NCBI GenBank assembly: GCA_045531965.1
Contig: JAZSFA010000097.1
Span: forward strand, 1 to 64,000
Direction: 5' to 3'
DNA from: CAMEON01 sp045531965
GTDB lineage: Bacteria > Bacillota > Clostridia > Oscillospirales > CAG-272
DNA: 64,000 nucleotides
Part shown: in pieces, positions 8,179 to 17,800 of the stretch
Numbering within the stretch: the stretch's first letter is position 1
How the letters are laid out: every line of letters starts with the position of its first letter
Program-made: the position numbers and the translations under genes
Notes under the pieces: model-generated
What the model was told of the DNA's origin: nothing
Seen by the model: the letters and a program-made list of their open reading frames with translations, nothing else
The model's database searches: none

Positions 8179-9423
8179 TTACAAAATCGCCGCAAACTCC
8201 GAACGGGGTAAACCCGATTTTTCGGATACGATTCGCACAGCTTGTTTGACAACAGAAAGGGACAGATGCAGATGCTCCGCAATCTCCCGGTTGCCCATGC
8301 CAAAGGCGGCAAGCTTGGCTACCTCACGCTCCTTATTCGAAAGCGTTGTCAGAATCGTCTTTCCGCGAACCGTTCCCGAGAGTTTCGACCAGCCTTCGTT
8401 ATAGAGCTTATAGAGCTTCTTAACCTCAGACCAAGCGTTCTCGTCAATGAGGGACAGGCGTTTTTCCACAAGGGTATCAAGTGCGCGGCAGTATTCGGCA
8501 AGCACACCGTAGAACTTATCGGGGAGTGCCAACTCGATGGCCTTGTCGATGTGGTAGATCGCGTCCTCCTCCTTACCGCAGTTGTGGTATATGGCAGCGC
8601 AGGTAAGGCGCAAATAGATCTCGGACATAATGGTGCGATTCGCCCGAGCCCATGAGATCATGGGCTCTACTGAAAACGAGATCACCGACATTATGTAAAG
8701 TCCATGCGTTCCGTCCACCTTCACAAGTCCCATGGCAACGGCGTAACCGAGCGCATACAGATATTTGGCGTAATACACCTTTGCCGCAGGATAGGCATCT
8801 TTGTGAATTGGCTCAAAACGGCCCTTTTTGAACCATTCCGGAAAGCTTTCCACGTTATATACCATAATATCAACGGCGCTGATCGCAAGTTGCATCACAT
8901 CTCGCTCATAGTCGTTTTGGGCTGGTGCTTCAGATATATGGATCTTGGATTTGCGCCACATTTCTATGTCGCCCTTCCAAATTGCACACTGTGCCAAAAG
9001 CATACCTGCAGAAAGAACAGCATAGAAGCCTGAGTGCTTCGAGAGCAGGTAGTTTGCGATATCGTAAACCTTGTCGATCTCACCGCGGGAGTATGCGACC
9101 TCGGCTTCAAAAAGCACCTGCGCTTCGTGATGATATGAAAGACTTTCTCCCACCTTATCAGCCGTTCCCGGAGTGTTGTACAAGTCGGTCATATATAGGA
9201 AAGGCGTTTTGCGGGGTAACGGCATATCCGCATCATACTCGGCTCTTGCCACGCGTGTTCTGCCATCTAAGGGTTTCTTCGCATGCCTTGGGATCATCCA
9301 AGCACGGCCAAACTTAGTTGCTCCCTCAACAGAACCAAGCATACACAGGTGTTGAACTTGGCGTTGCGACAAGCCCCATTGCTCCGAGGCTTCGGCTATG
9401 GTTATATAATCATTTTTGGACAT
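8179..9423 (-). CDS. HTH / TPR-like / LuxR-type transcriptional regulator
   Basis: 414 aa from the ATG at 9423, chosen because GGAGGTGAT sits 5 nt upstream. Residues 5-50 form an N-terminal helix-turn-helix of the excisionase/MerR-like kind common in Clostridia (YITIAEASEQWG..., ending KKPLDGR). Residues about 90-340 are all-helical and TPR-like, as in the MalT-type solenoid. The C-terminal 60 residues are a LuxR-type helix-turn-helix (LSNKEREVAKLAAFGMGNREIAEHL begins it). It is likely a cytoplasmic one-component regulator. Two palindromic operators lie between its promoter and start codon, suggesting autorepression. A matching box at the promoter of the surface-protein operon to the left suggests that operon is its target (inference). 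Confidence 0.85.
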   Translation of the reverse strand: MSKNDYITIAEASEQWGLSQRQVQHLCMLGSVEGATKFGRAWMIPRHAKKPLDGRTRVARAEYDADMPLPRKTPFLYMTDLYNTPGTADKVGESLSYHHEAQVLFEAEVAYSRGEIDKVYDIANYLLSKHSGFYAVLSAGMLLAQCAIWKGDIEMWRKSKIHISEAPAQNDYERDVMQLAISAVDIMVYNVESFPEWFKKGRFEPIHKDAYPAAKVYYAKYLYALGYAVAMGLVKVDGTHGLYIMSVISFSVEPMISWARANRTIMSEIYLRLTCAAIYHNCGKEEDAIYHIDKAIELALPDKFYGVLAEYCRALDTLVEKRLSLIDENAWSEVKKLYKLYNEGWSKLSGTVRGKTILTTLSNKEREVAKLAAFGMGNREIAEHLHLSLSVVKQAVRIVSEKSGLPRSEFAAIL

Positions 9424-9442
9424 TAAAATCACCTCCGACAAG

Positions 9443-9483
9443 TAGCGGAATTGCGCTATCAATTACATAGCGGTATTACGCTA
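9443..9483 (-). promoter_or_regulatory. Two palindromic operators, TAGCG-N6-CGCTA
   Basis: Two 16-bp imperfect palindromes, 9443-9458 and 9468-9483, share TAGCG/CGCTA arms and are 25 bp apart start to start. They lie between the -10 element and the ribosome site of the LuxR-type regulator gene, a position typical of repression. The second contains GCGGTATTAC, repeated exactly at 8078-8087. Confidence 0.6.
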
Positions 9484-9486
9484 CAT

Positions 9487-9515
9487 ATTATATATCGTTT
9501 TCGCGCAATTTGCAA
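9487..9515 (-). promoter_or_regulatory. Sigma-A type promoter of the LuxR-type regulator
   Basis: TTGCAA (9510-9515), a 17-bp spacer and a perfect TATAAT (9487-9492) on the minus strand, about 60 bp upstream of the start codon at 9423. Confidence 0.75.
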
Positions 9516-9638
9516 GAGGTTTTAGAGAAGTTTTCTGTTTTTTTACATAAAAATTTTGTCGGTCATCAAAACCGAATAGGAAACGGTGAGCGAGTTCATT
9601 CCCCAGCCACCCTTTCCTATCGTCTGTTAAAAATATCG

Positions 9639-10252
9639 TTATGAAATTCCATACATCAACCACAAACAGATATACGCCGGTATAATTGCCGCCAGAGTAA
9701 ACGGGATACCTATTTTAAAGAAATCGATATTTTTGACGGGATACCCTTCCTTGCGAAGGATCCCAATTCCGGCAATATTCGCGGATGCACCGATGGGCGT
9801 GCAGTTACCGCCAAGTGTTGCACCCGAGAGAAGACCAAAGTAAAGAACCGTAGGATCAATTTGCAATGCTGATGCAAGTCCCGCGATGACAGGAATCATA
9901 GTTGCAACGTTTGGTAATATCGGGCTTATTCGGAATGAAGGAAGCGACAATCAGAAGCAAGATCGTGCCGAGAAGCAAAATCGAAGGAACGAAGTCGGTG
10001 ACCTTCGTACGCTCCTTCACTTTGGGGATCGGTGCTTTTTCCTTGCGGAAAAGGAACAGCAAAATGATGATTGAAGACTGCCGCCATCAGGATCGCGGCT
10101 TTTGCCGGCATACATCTAGTCACGACACAGGTGGCAATGGCGTTGGGCGCGTCTGTCCAACCGTTTACCAAAATCACACCGAGCGTTAGTGTTACGGCGA
10201 CAAACAACAATGGATTCGCCGTCATCTGTCCCCAAAACTCTAAAAATTCCAT
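9639..10252 (-). pseudogene. Decayed anion permease remnant (PiT-like start joined to ArsB/SLC13-like end)
   Basis: Three overlapping frames on the minus strand make one broken gene. The first (from ATG 10252, with an AAAGGA ribosome site) encodes a PiT-type phosphate-transporter start (NGWTDAPNAIATCVV motif). At about 10073 the sequence switches frame into a hydrophobic segment with FRKEKAPIPKVKERT and SFIPNKPDI. At about 9921 it shifts frame again into the C-terminal part of an ArsB/NhaD/SLC13-like permease (GATLGGNCTPIGASAN motif, two more membrane spans), ending at 9639. Total length is far below either family (over 300 residues). It therefore appears to be a composite remnant of two transporters after an internal deletion and a frameshift. 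It is not expected to make a functional transporter. Confidence 0.75.
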
Positions 10253-10356
10253 AGAGTCATCCTTTCCTTTGTTGGTTCATAAGTATCGTTTTCAAGCAAA
10301 CAAACCGAACTTATCCTATTTTAAGACATTTTATCACATAGTTGGCAAAGGCACAG

Positions 10357-10396
10357 CAAAGAAGGGGCAAACCGCTTTGGTTTGTCCCTTCTTTTA
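10357..10396 (-). terminator. Bidirectional hairpin terminator
   Basis: A long stem (AAGAAGGGGCAAACC paired with GGTTTGTCCCTTCTT, one bulge, GCTTT-type loop) with A/T flanks on both sides, just downstream of the response-regulator fragment on the minus strand. Confidence 0.7.
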
Positions 10397-10408
10397 TTGA
10401 TAGCATCT

Positions 10409-10609
10409 TTATTTATCGCCGTTCATTCGGTATCCAACGCCAAGCTCGTTTGAGATATAGTTGCTCTCCACCGGTCTCGCTCCGAATTTCTTTCGGATAT
10501 TTGCCATATTCACCTGCAGTTTTTTGATGCTCGCGTCGTCGGAGTATTCCCGCCAAACCGCTTTGATGATCTTAGCGTATTCCGCAATTCTCAGACAAAA
10601 ACGCCACAA
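10409..10609 (-). pseudogene. C-terminal fragment of an OmpR/KdpE-type response regulator
   Basis: A 66-codon remnant. From about residue 9 (EYAKIIKAVW) to the end it matches the winged-helix C-terminus of KdpE-like response regulators (KKLQVNMANIRKKFG, then ELGVGYRM). The receiver domain and the first part of the DNA-binding domain are absent, and the preceding residues do not fit the family. It has no proper start or ribosome site and is followed by the terminator at 10357-10396. With the neighbouring permease remnant it marks a decayed locus. Confidence 0.75.
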
Positions 10610-10648
10610 TATCGGCTCATATGATTTTTTTACTTTACTTGCCGAGGT

Positions 10649-13531
10649 TTACTCCTCGTCAGTCTGCTCGGGCACACCGCCCGTCAAAGCACAGGGGATG
10701 CGATCAAAGGCATCCAGCTCGGCAAATCCCACGTCTGTGGCGGTCTTTTCAATACGGAGGGTGTGAGTGCCCTTTTCGAGGGTAAGGTGGATGTCGGCGT
10801 AGATATCTTCGCTGAAATTCCCCCAACCCAGAGATTTACCGTTCTCGTTGTAGCGCAAGACACCCCGCTTTACACCATCCACATAGATAGTGTGGGTGGC
10901 GAGACCCATGGGAGCGGCGTAGTAGAAACGGAGGGTATAGTCTCCATCCTCACCGATGACCAAATTGTTGAAGGTCAGAGAAGAACCCACCTCGTCAATG
11001 CCGGCTATGTGGGATCCGGTAGTGTAGGCAGAACCCGTCAGTTTGGCCTTCTCTGCCTCATAGCGAACGATACCGTTGTCGTGGATCACCACCGACAAAG
11101 AAATCGTCAGTTCCGCCGGAATGGCAGAGCCGTCCTCGGTTGTAAAGCAAACGCGGTTGTGGCGGTCTGTGCCCAGAAGTTTGGTGTCCAATGTAACGAT
11201 ACCCGAACCCTTTATCAAGGTGACCGTACCCGCATCCTTGCGGTTGATCTCCACCTTGAGGATCAGATCGTCAGGGGTCTCATAAGCCATGCTCACGGTG
11301 TAGGAAAACTGGGTGGCACCTGTCGCCGCGCCCTGCGCCTCCAGAGGCACAATCACCGAGGGGAACAGAAGCGTGCTTTCATCGGGGCGTTCGCACTCGG
11401 GAGCCTGCGCTTCTCCCGTCCAAGGCATCAGGGTAATCCGCAGGCGGGTGTAAGCATAGGGCACCAGTCGCACCGTGACGCTCTCCGCCATCAGGCGGTC
11501 AGAAGCCACAGGAGAAACGGGGGTATCCCCTGCGATTTCCAGGGCGGTGTTCAGCGTCCAATCCTTGACGGCTCTTGCCTTGGCCTCCAGCACCAGGGGA
11601 ACATCCGAGAGTTGATAGCGCATCTCATCGGTGATGGGGTTGCGAATGACCGTGAAATTGGAGGCTACGTCGTCGAAATTAAAGTTCTCCAGCGCGTAGT
11701 TCCAATCTGTGGTGGGGGTGATATCGTAGGACGGGTATTCTCGTACAGATCGCCAGTTGTGGGGATTGTAACGAGTCTTCTTCCATTCTTCACCGATCTC
11801 AAGGGCGAATAGGACGGCACCTCTGCGAATGCTGACACTGTTGTTGTCGGTGAGGGTGGCGGTGATCTCCGCGGGGAATGTCAAGGTGATAACGTCTCCG
11901 TCTTCCCACGCGGCGGTGAGGGCGGCGTACTCACCCGCGATCAGTTCGCTCTCAATGGGGTGACCGTTAACCGTAACAGAGGGATTTTCACACCACTCGG
12001 GCACACGGATGTAAAGGGGGTAGGTATCGGTCTTATCAGCAGAGAGGGTCAGGGTGACCGTATCCTCATAAGGATAGTTGGTGGTCTGAGTGATCGTCAG
12101 CTTGGTGCCGCTGCCCACCGTGGCGGAAACGGTATTGGGACCGTAGGCGCCCACGGCAAGACCGCCGTCAGAGGTGCCCATCCACATGGAGGCAATGAAC
12201 AGGGGCCAACCCATCTGGTAATTGTGAACACAGCAGGGGAAGCCGCCGGGGAGTCCGTAGACCGAGCGGTTGCCGCCCTCACTGGTAAAGCCGTGAACAC
12301 CCAGATTGGCCATGACCTGATTCTGCATGGTGAAATAGACCTGCCCCTTGCCGTCGGGAAGGAGCTGCTGAGGCAGGGCGTTGTAGGTAATCTCCTCCAG
12401 ATGGTCAGCGATGGTCGCGTCACGTAGCAAATAAAGAGCAATCTCGTCACAGAGCATGCGCTCCACCACGGCACAGGTTTCGCTACCGTATACACCGTCG
12501 ATCCCACGGCTCATCTCGTCACCGTTGGACATACCGTCCTGCCGTCCCGATGCCATGTAGATGTTCTCGATACCTTCGTAGTAGACGTCAAGATAATGCT
12601 CGTCTCCCGTGATGGCGTACATGACAGGAAAAAGCTTGAAGCTTTGTTGGGCATTGACAATGTGATAAGTACCCATCCACGCTTCCTCGTCATAGACCTG
12701 TTCCCAATCGAAGGTCTGCTTATAAAGCTCCTCGCAGAGGTCAAGCAAAGACTCATCCCCTGTCTTTTCATAGAGCCACAGCACCGCGAAGATGTTGTCT
12801 CCGCCGCGGACTCTCGCCCAAGAAGTCAGCTTTTTGGTCTTCAGTGCCTCGACCTCCCATGCGAAGTAATTTTGCAGGAAAGGGATGACCCGCTCATCTC
12901 CCGTGGCATCGTGGTACAGCTCCAGCGCCATGAGCATAGGCATCAGCGGCCAGTAATCCAGCTTTTCGGTGTCGTTTGCATAAGGGCCAAAGGCGCCGCT
13001 CTCCACCTGACTTTGAAGGGTCCAGTCGATCCACTTTTGCGCCTGGGCTTTCATATCCTCGTCATCCAAGACGTAGGCGGAGGCGATGAGACCGCGGGTG
13101 TAGTAGGTGCCCCGCTCCCAGCTCTCGCCTGTACCGCCCAGCCAACCCGAACGGTCAGCACCCTCGGATTTGCAGTCAGGGGAAAGTTTTTCAAATTGCT
13201 TCGTGACCTGTTCTGCTTGGAGGAGCAGTTGGTTTCTTAGCCAGCTCGTGGCCTTGACCTGCCCCAGAGAAAGAGGTGAAAATTTCATGTTGTCTACAAC
13301 TCCTTTCGTTGTTAGAAGGACATCCCGCGGATCTCCGAGCAAGGAGGGAGACTCAGTCTCGACCTCGGTTTCGGTCTCGGGTCCTGCGGACTCGGTTGTG
13401 GTTGCTTCTGCTTCAGTTTCACGGAGTTGCGCGGTGGTTTCACTCTGCGTTCCGCCCCCTGTGCAGGCGGTAGCCGTCAGCATAGACAGGGAGATGAGCA
13501 AGCAGAGTATACGTGAAAGCGGTTTGTACAT
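10649..13531 (-). CDS. GH127-type beta-L-arabinofuranosidase-like lipoprotein with C-terminal CBM
   Basis: 960 aa; the ATG follows GGAGGGAC. The leader ends at Cys23 (TATAC, an acceptable lipobox) and is followed by a Thr/Glu-rich linker, so it is an outer-face lipoprotein. Residues about 65-700 are an (alpha/alpha)6-barrel glycosidase of the GH127/DUF1680 type. SETCAVVE (about 347) and PCC (about 430) supply the Glu, Cys and Cys-Cys residues that in characterised GH127 enzymes bind zinc and include the nucleophile Cys. Residues about 830-950 form a CBM6/CBM35-like beta-sandwich beginning VRYEAEKAKL. Expected action: release of L-arabinofuranose or a related sugar from plant or glycoprotein glycans at the cell surface. 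It is divergent from an AraC regulator. The related family GH146 cannot be excluded. Confidence 0.85.
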   Translation of the reverse strand: MYKPLSRILCLLISLSMLTATACTGGGTQSETTAQLRETEAEATTTESAGPETETEVETESPSLLGDPRDVLLTTKGVVDNMKFSPLSLGQVKATSWLRNQLLLQAEQVTKQFEKLSPDCKSEGADRSGWLGGTGESWERGTYYTRGLIASAYVLDDEDMKAQAQKWIDWTLQSQVESGAFGPYANDTEKLDYWPLMPMLMALELYHDATGDERVIPFLQNYFAWEVEALKTKKLTSWARVRGGDNIFAVLWLYEKTGDESLLDLCEELYKQTFDWEQVYDEEAWMGTYHIVNAQQSFKLFPVMYAITGDEHYLDVYYEGIENIYMASGRQDGMSNGDEMSRGIDGVYGSETCAVVERMLCDEIALYLLRDATIADHLEEITYNALPQQLLPDGKGQVYFTMQNQVMANLGVHGFTSEGGNRSVYGLPGGFPCCVHNYQMGWPLFIASMWMGTSDGGLAVGAYGPNTVSATVGSGTKLTITQTTNYPYEDTVTLTLSADKTDTYPLYIRVPEWCENPSVTVNGHPIESELIAGEYAALTAAWEDGDVITLTFPAEITATLTDNNSVSIRRGAVLFALEIGEEWKKTRYNPHNWRSVREYPSYDITPTTDWNYALENFNFDDVASNFTVIRNPITDEMRYQLSDVPLVLEAKARAVKDWTLNTALEIAGDTPVSPVASDRLMAESVTVRLVPYAYTRLRITLMPWTGEAQAPECERPDESTLLFPSVIVPLEAQGAATGATQFSYTVSMAYETPDDLILKVEINRKDAGTVTLIKGSGIVTLDTKLLGTDRHNRVCFTTEDGSAIPAELTISLSVVIHDNGIVRYEAEKAKLTGSAYTTGSHIAGIDEVGSSLTFNNLVIGEDGDYTLRFYYAAPMGLATHTIYVDGVKRGVLRYNENGKSLGWGNFSEDIYADIHLTLEKGTHTLRIEKTATDVGFAELDAFDRIPCALTGGVPEQTDEE

Positions 13532-13608
13532 AACAGTCCCTCCTTTCTTTTCACCTTAATTTTATCACAGATGAAAGCAAAATAAAAGGAATATTATTGT
13601 CAAAAACC

Positions 13609-13637
13609 TTGCAAAAATCAAACTGATGTAGTATAAT
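13609..13637 (+). promoter_or_regulatory. Promoter of the AraC regulator
   Basis: TTGCAA (13609-13614), 17 bp, TATAAT (13632-13637), about 30 bp before the start codon at 13668. The divergent glycosidase gene starts at 13531, so any operator in the 136-bp gap could serve both. Confidence 0.75.
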
Positions 13638-13667
13638 AAAGTTATAGTCCAAGAGGAGGTGACCACA

Positions 13668-14450
13668 ATGCCCATCGGTATTTCCATGCAAACCGTTCCT
13701 ACCTACCGCCTGTCCGCCTTCCGAAAATTCCTGCCGAACGAGCGACACATCACCCGTGTGGAATCCAGCGACATCCTGCTTCTGATGCTGGATGGTGTGC
13801 TTCGCTTCACCGAGGACGGTGTGCCCGTAGAGCTTACACGTGGAGAATATTATATCCAACAGAGCGGACTTTTTCAGGATGCCCCCGAGGTTAGCGACAG
13901 TCCCTACTATTTCTATCTGCATTTCGGAGACTGCCTTTGGCGTGATGAATCCCCTTCTCTCCCCCGCCGGGGCATATTTGATCCCGACACTCTCCTGCCT
14001 CTTTTGAGAGAGTTGAATGATGCAGAAAACGAGGATGCTCCTAAAATCGTAAAGAATGGGTTACTCTGCACCGTCCTGTCTCGTCTGTATCGGGAGCAAA
14101 TCCGCAGCGAGCGGGATGCGTTGGTGGATCACATAGCACGGCGCCTAACCCGTGATCTTCAAAATCCTCCCTCTTTGGCTGAGTTGGCCGCGGACTTCCA
14201 TTTCAGCGAAAATTATCTCATTCGGATTTTTCGGGATGCCATGGGAACCACACCCCACGCCTACGTGGGCGCAGCGCGCATCCGCAAAGCCAAGCTGCTT
14301 TTGTCAACCAGCAACATCACCGCCGACCGCGTGGCATACGAGTGCGGGTTTACGGATTACGCCCATTTTTATCGGATGTTCAAAAGAGAGACCGGGAGCT
14401 CACCCAAAGGATACCGGAAAGAAATGTTTTCGAGGAAAGGTGAGATTTGA
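13668..14450 (+). CDS. AraC family transcriptional regulator
   Basis: 260 aa from the ATG at 13668, with AGAGGAGGTGA 6 nt upstream; an in-frame GTG at 13659 lies inside that ribosome site and is not used. Residues 1-150 form a cupin-like sensor domain typical of sugar-responsive AraC proteins. The last 100 residues hold two helix-turn-helix motifs (LAELAADFHFSENYLIRIF and the ending AYECGFTDYAHFYRMFKRE). It is transcribed away from the GH127-type lipoprotein gene with 136 bp between starts, so it most likely controls that enzyme in response to its product (inference). The 230 bp between this gene and the 46-aa peptide gene hold only the terminator at 14636-14661. Confidence 0.9.
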   Translation: MPIGISMQTVPTYRLSAFRKFLPNERHITRVESSDILLLMLDGVLRFTEDGVPVELTRGEYYIQQSGLFQDAPEVSDSPYYFYLHFGDCLWRDESPSLPRRGIFDPDTLLPLLRELNDAENEDAPKIVKNGLLCTVLSRLYREQIRSERDALVDHIARRLTRDLQNPPSLAELAADFHFSENYLIRIFRDAMGTTPHAYVGAARIRKAKLLLSTSNITADRVAYECGFTDYAHFYRMFKRETGSSPKGYRKEMFSRKGEI

Positions 14451-14635
14451 CAAAATCCAAAACAACTGTTTGGACAATAGATATTCTGCTTTTCTGCAAC
14501 CTTCCCTCCGGGCGAACACCACGTTTCGACCCAAAAATTCGCATCATTTCTCGTGGAATATGAGTTCATAAGCCGCGCCAGAGATCTCGAAAGGTATTCC
14601 TCATGTAAAAAGCTACTTCCATCAAATAAAAAAAG

Positions 14636-14661
14636 AGCCGTAGGCTAATGCCTACGGCTCA
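14636..14661 (-). terminator. Intrinsic terminator of the giant surface-protein transcript
   Basis: A perfect 11-bp stem (GAGCCGTAGGC / GCCTACGGCTC) with a TAAT loop, followed on the minus strand by a run of seven T. It closes the transcript carrying the 4640-aa gene and the 46-aa peptide gene, and may also stop the AraC transcript from the other side. Confidence 0.85.
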
Positions 14662-14679
14662 ATTATTATATCCTCTACA

Positions 14680-14820
14680 CTATTTGAAAAAACCTGTCAG
14701 ATCCTGTTCTTCCCCCAAGAAAGGATTAGGAGCGCCTTCGCTTGCGGTCACCACATCCTGTACCTCCAAAACGAGGATCTCGATCTTGGGTTCTTCATAA
14801 AAATTCAGTTTCTTTTTCAT
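14680..14820 (-). CDS. Small peptide (46 aa) of the Y-x-EP...D-I/V-TS type
   Basis: 46 aa starting MKKKLNFYEEP, with GAAAGGAGAACG upstream of the ATG. Pattern match to the 49-aa peptide at 7462-7611: Y-x-EP, alternating I/V/L residues, then D-V-V-T-A-S. The C-terminal half is acidic and unrelated. There is no signal peptide. It lies 28 bp downstream of the 4640-aa surface-protein gene and before the shared terminator, so it is co-transcribed. Two such genes, each beside an operon for secreted proteins, argue that the frame is real. Function unknown. Confidence 0.75.
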   Translation of the reverse strand: MKKKLNFYEEPKIEILVLEVQDVVTASEGAPNPFLGEEQDLTGFFK

Positions 14821-14848
14821 GGTCGTTCTCCTTTCGTTTCAGTGGTGA

Positions 14849-17800
14849 TCAAGCCGTGAGACCGGTCTTGTACGCCTCGGCGGACTTGCCGTAAGTGTAC
14901 AAAGCGTTAGCCAATGCAGCCATCTTTTCGTTTTGGCTGTCCTTCATGGCAAAGACGTAGGACTTAACGCTATAGGTGAGGGTTTGGACAAGTGTGCCGT
15001 TTTCGTACAGCTCGAAGGTATAAACGGCATCAAAGTCCGTGGCATAAATGGCATCAGTCATGTAGATATTTCCCTCTTGGGTGAAATCCACAGTCTGATC
15101 GCCGCTCTTGACCACCAGCGTAACGTTTTCTGCATCGGTGACCTTGACGTAGATCTTGTTGTTGTAGTCGAACCACACGCCCACGGAGGTAAAACCAACG
15201 GTCTGGCTTGTGCTCTGAGTGATCGTCATACCGCTCTCGGTAGGCGTAGCAGTAGAGGCTGTCAAAATACCTTCCGCACTATTGACAAGGGCATCTGCTT
15301 TGTAGTTCGTGTAGGTCTGTGCCGCCGCGCCGTAGTGGAGCATATCGCTGACCAGCTGCTTCAATTCATCCGTGCTTGTTTCGTCTGTCAGCAGAGACTC
15401 TGCATACGCCTTGATACTGTAGCCCGTCTTCTCTGCCAGCGTCTCGCCGTTCAGCTTGAGGACCGCATCAATGGTGTCGCCCATGGTCTGAGGAGGCAAC
15501 TGGTTGAAGGTAAAGACGTAGATCTTCTTTTCGGCATCGAACAGCGTGCCCTTGACCTCGGCGGTCTTGCCGTTGGACATGGTGAAGTACATCACGGCAT
15601 CCTTGTAGTCGTCGCTCATGGAGACATAGTAGTTCATGGCAAGGTCAGTACCGACGGTGAGCGTAGCACCCATGATCTCGGCGTGACTCGAAGCCTTGAT
15701 GACCACGTCGCCGCCGGTGATTTCGGTTGCGTAATCGTCGGGAACGATCATCTCCTCGCCCTGCCAGTAGGCCGCGCCCTCGCCAAGGATCTCATGGAGG
15801 GTGATGCTATAATTGACACTGATACCGTCGGGGAAAGTGGCACCCACGCCATTTTCGTCCGTCGTCAGGGTGATGGTGGAAGAACTGCTGTAGAGATCAT
15901 TGTAATCGCCGCTGATCGAGCCACCGCTGATGGTCACCAGGCTACTGCTTCCGGCACGCACAGCGTAGCGGTCGCCGCTGAAGGTGCCGCCGCTGATGGT
16001 CACGGTGCTGTTATAAGCATACACACCGTAATAACCGCTGATGTTGCCACCGCTGATGGTTAAGTTACTGTTAGTCGCATATACGCCGTCATCACCGTTG
16101 ACGGTGCCACCGCTGATGATCACGGAGCCTCCCAAAGCGTACACGCCGTAATAACCACTGATATTGCCGTCGGCAATCGTCAGCTTGCCATTAAAGATTA
16201 TGATGCCTGAATTGTTGCCTGTGATCTTACTGCTCTCGCCGAGGCCTCGGATGGTAACGTCGACGGAAGATCCGCTGATATACACGGTACCCATACTGGC
16301 AATGGTACTGCTGATCTCATGGCCGTTCAGGTCAATGGTAAACACGCCGGAATAGATGGTCAGATAGCTGTTGCCCAGAGCAACGTCCTTTTGGAGGGTC
16401 ACCACGGCCTCGTCGTCAGCGGTGCAAGATCTCGCCACCCGAATGGCATCGTCTATGGAGGTGTACGCGCCGACGATCTCGCCGTTCTTGCTGACCGTCG
16501 CCACTGCGTCGGAAACGATGACACCGCAGGGGCAGTAGCCGTTATCGTCCAAATGCTCCTCGGCCTCGTTCAACGTCATGCCGCAGGTAGAGCAGACGAC
16601 CTTGTGATACGTCTCGTCCACGTAGGTATATTCCCTCTCACCAACGTGGCTGTAACGGCTTGTGTACTGCGCCGTGTAAGTCGTATCACCGTAGACGTAA
16701 TCGATCTCCTGATCCCAGCCTGTGAAGGTGTAGCTGATACATCCGTCTGCTTCCTTACCGGTATTGCCCGTGAAGTAAGGCCAATCGCCATACTCATAGG
16801 TTTCCTCAAATCGGCTGTCGCCTACGATCCAGGTAACCGTGAAGGTCTTGTAATTCCAGTAGGCGTAGAAGTTCAGATCGGAGGTCACAGCCGTGCCGTC
16901 CTCCAGAGGATTGCCGTACCGATCGTGCCAGCCGCCCCAGACGTACATATCGCCGGGAGAATCGGGAATGGCCAGGTCGGCAATACGCAGGATGCTGCCG
17001 TAGGGATATTCCACCTCCCACAGGATGTCGTAGCTGTAACAGAATGTCACGACGAAGGTTTCCACGTCGCCGCAAACGCAAACGTGATCCACATTGTTGT
17101 AGTCGTGTTCTCTGTATGCGTAATCCAGCAGGTCACAGCAGGCATAGTCCACGCTGTGGGTGTCGCCGTGATTGGTGTAGACGGGGGCGGAGTGACCGTA
17201 CGCGCTGATCCAGACGGCATTGGGATCCGTGATTTCCACGGCGCCCTCCGCATCCTCGAACAATCGGTCGCAGCCCGAGCAAGCATAATGGGGGATGTTG
17301 CCGTAAGTGGCGCAGGTGGCTTCTCTTGCGGGGATCAGAACCAAAGAATGAACGTGGGACTCGGCAAACAGGACCTTCAGTTCCAGAGCCTCGGAGTAGG
17401 TCTTGCCATCCTCCAGATGCACGATCCTGTATGTTTTTTCCTCCGCACGGACGGGCAGTTCAAAAATCGTGTAATCCTCGCACTTCCAGGGATCCTCGTC
17501 TGTGTCCATGGCAGAATAACCGATCTGTCCCGAGCCGATGCCGTTCATCATGAGCTGGCTGCCTTCAAGAAGTGTCAGAACGCCGCTCTCGGAAATCTGG
17601 ACGGAGCCGTAAGTTCCGTCAGGATCGATCACCGTGACTGTGGGCATATTGGACTGATTCGTTTCGTGTTGGTTGAGAGAGTTGATGCGCTTGGTTTCGA
17701 CGGTGACCTTCACAGAGGCATCGGAATCGTCAGGGCAGATCTCAATTACCGTAAAGCCGATATCCTTGCCCTCCACTTCGAAGGTGAAATAACCGTTACG

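Noticed and set aside
13540..13600. Promoter for the GH127-type gene
   Set aside because: A TAAAAT -10-like element exists on the minus strand but no -35 at acceptable spacing could be supported.
14451..14635. Coding sequence after the AraC gene
   Set aside because: No frame with a ribosome site or plausible product on either strand; it is only spacer before the terminator at 14636.
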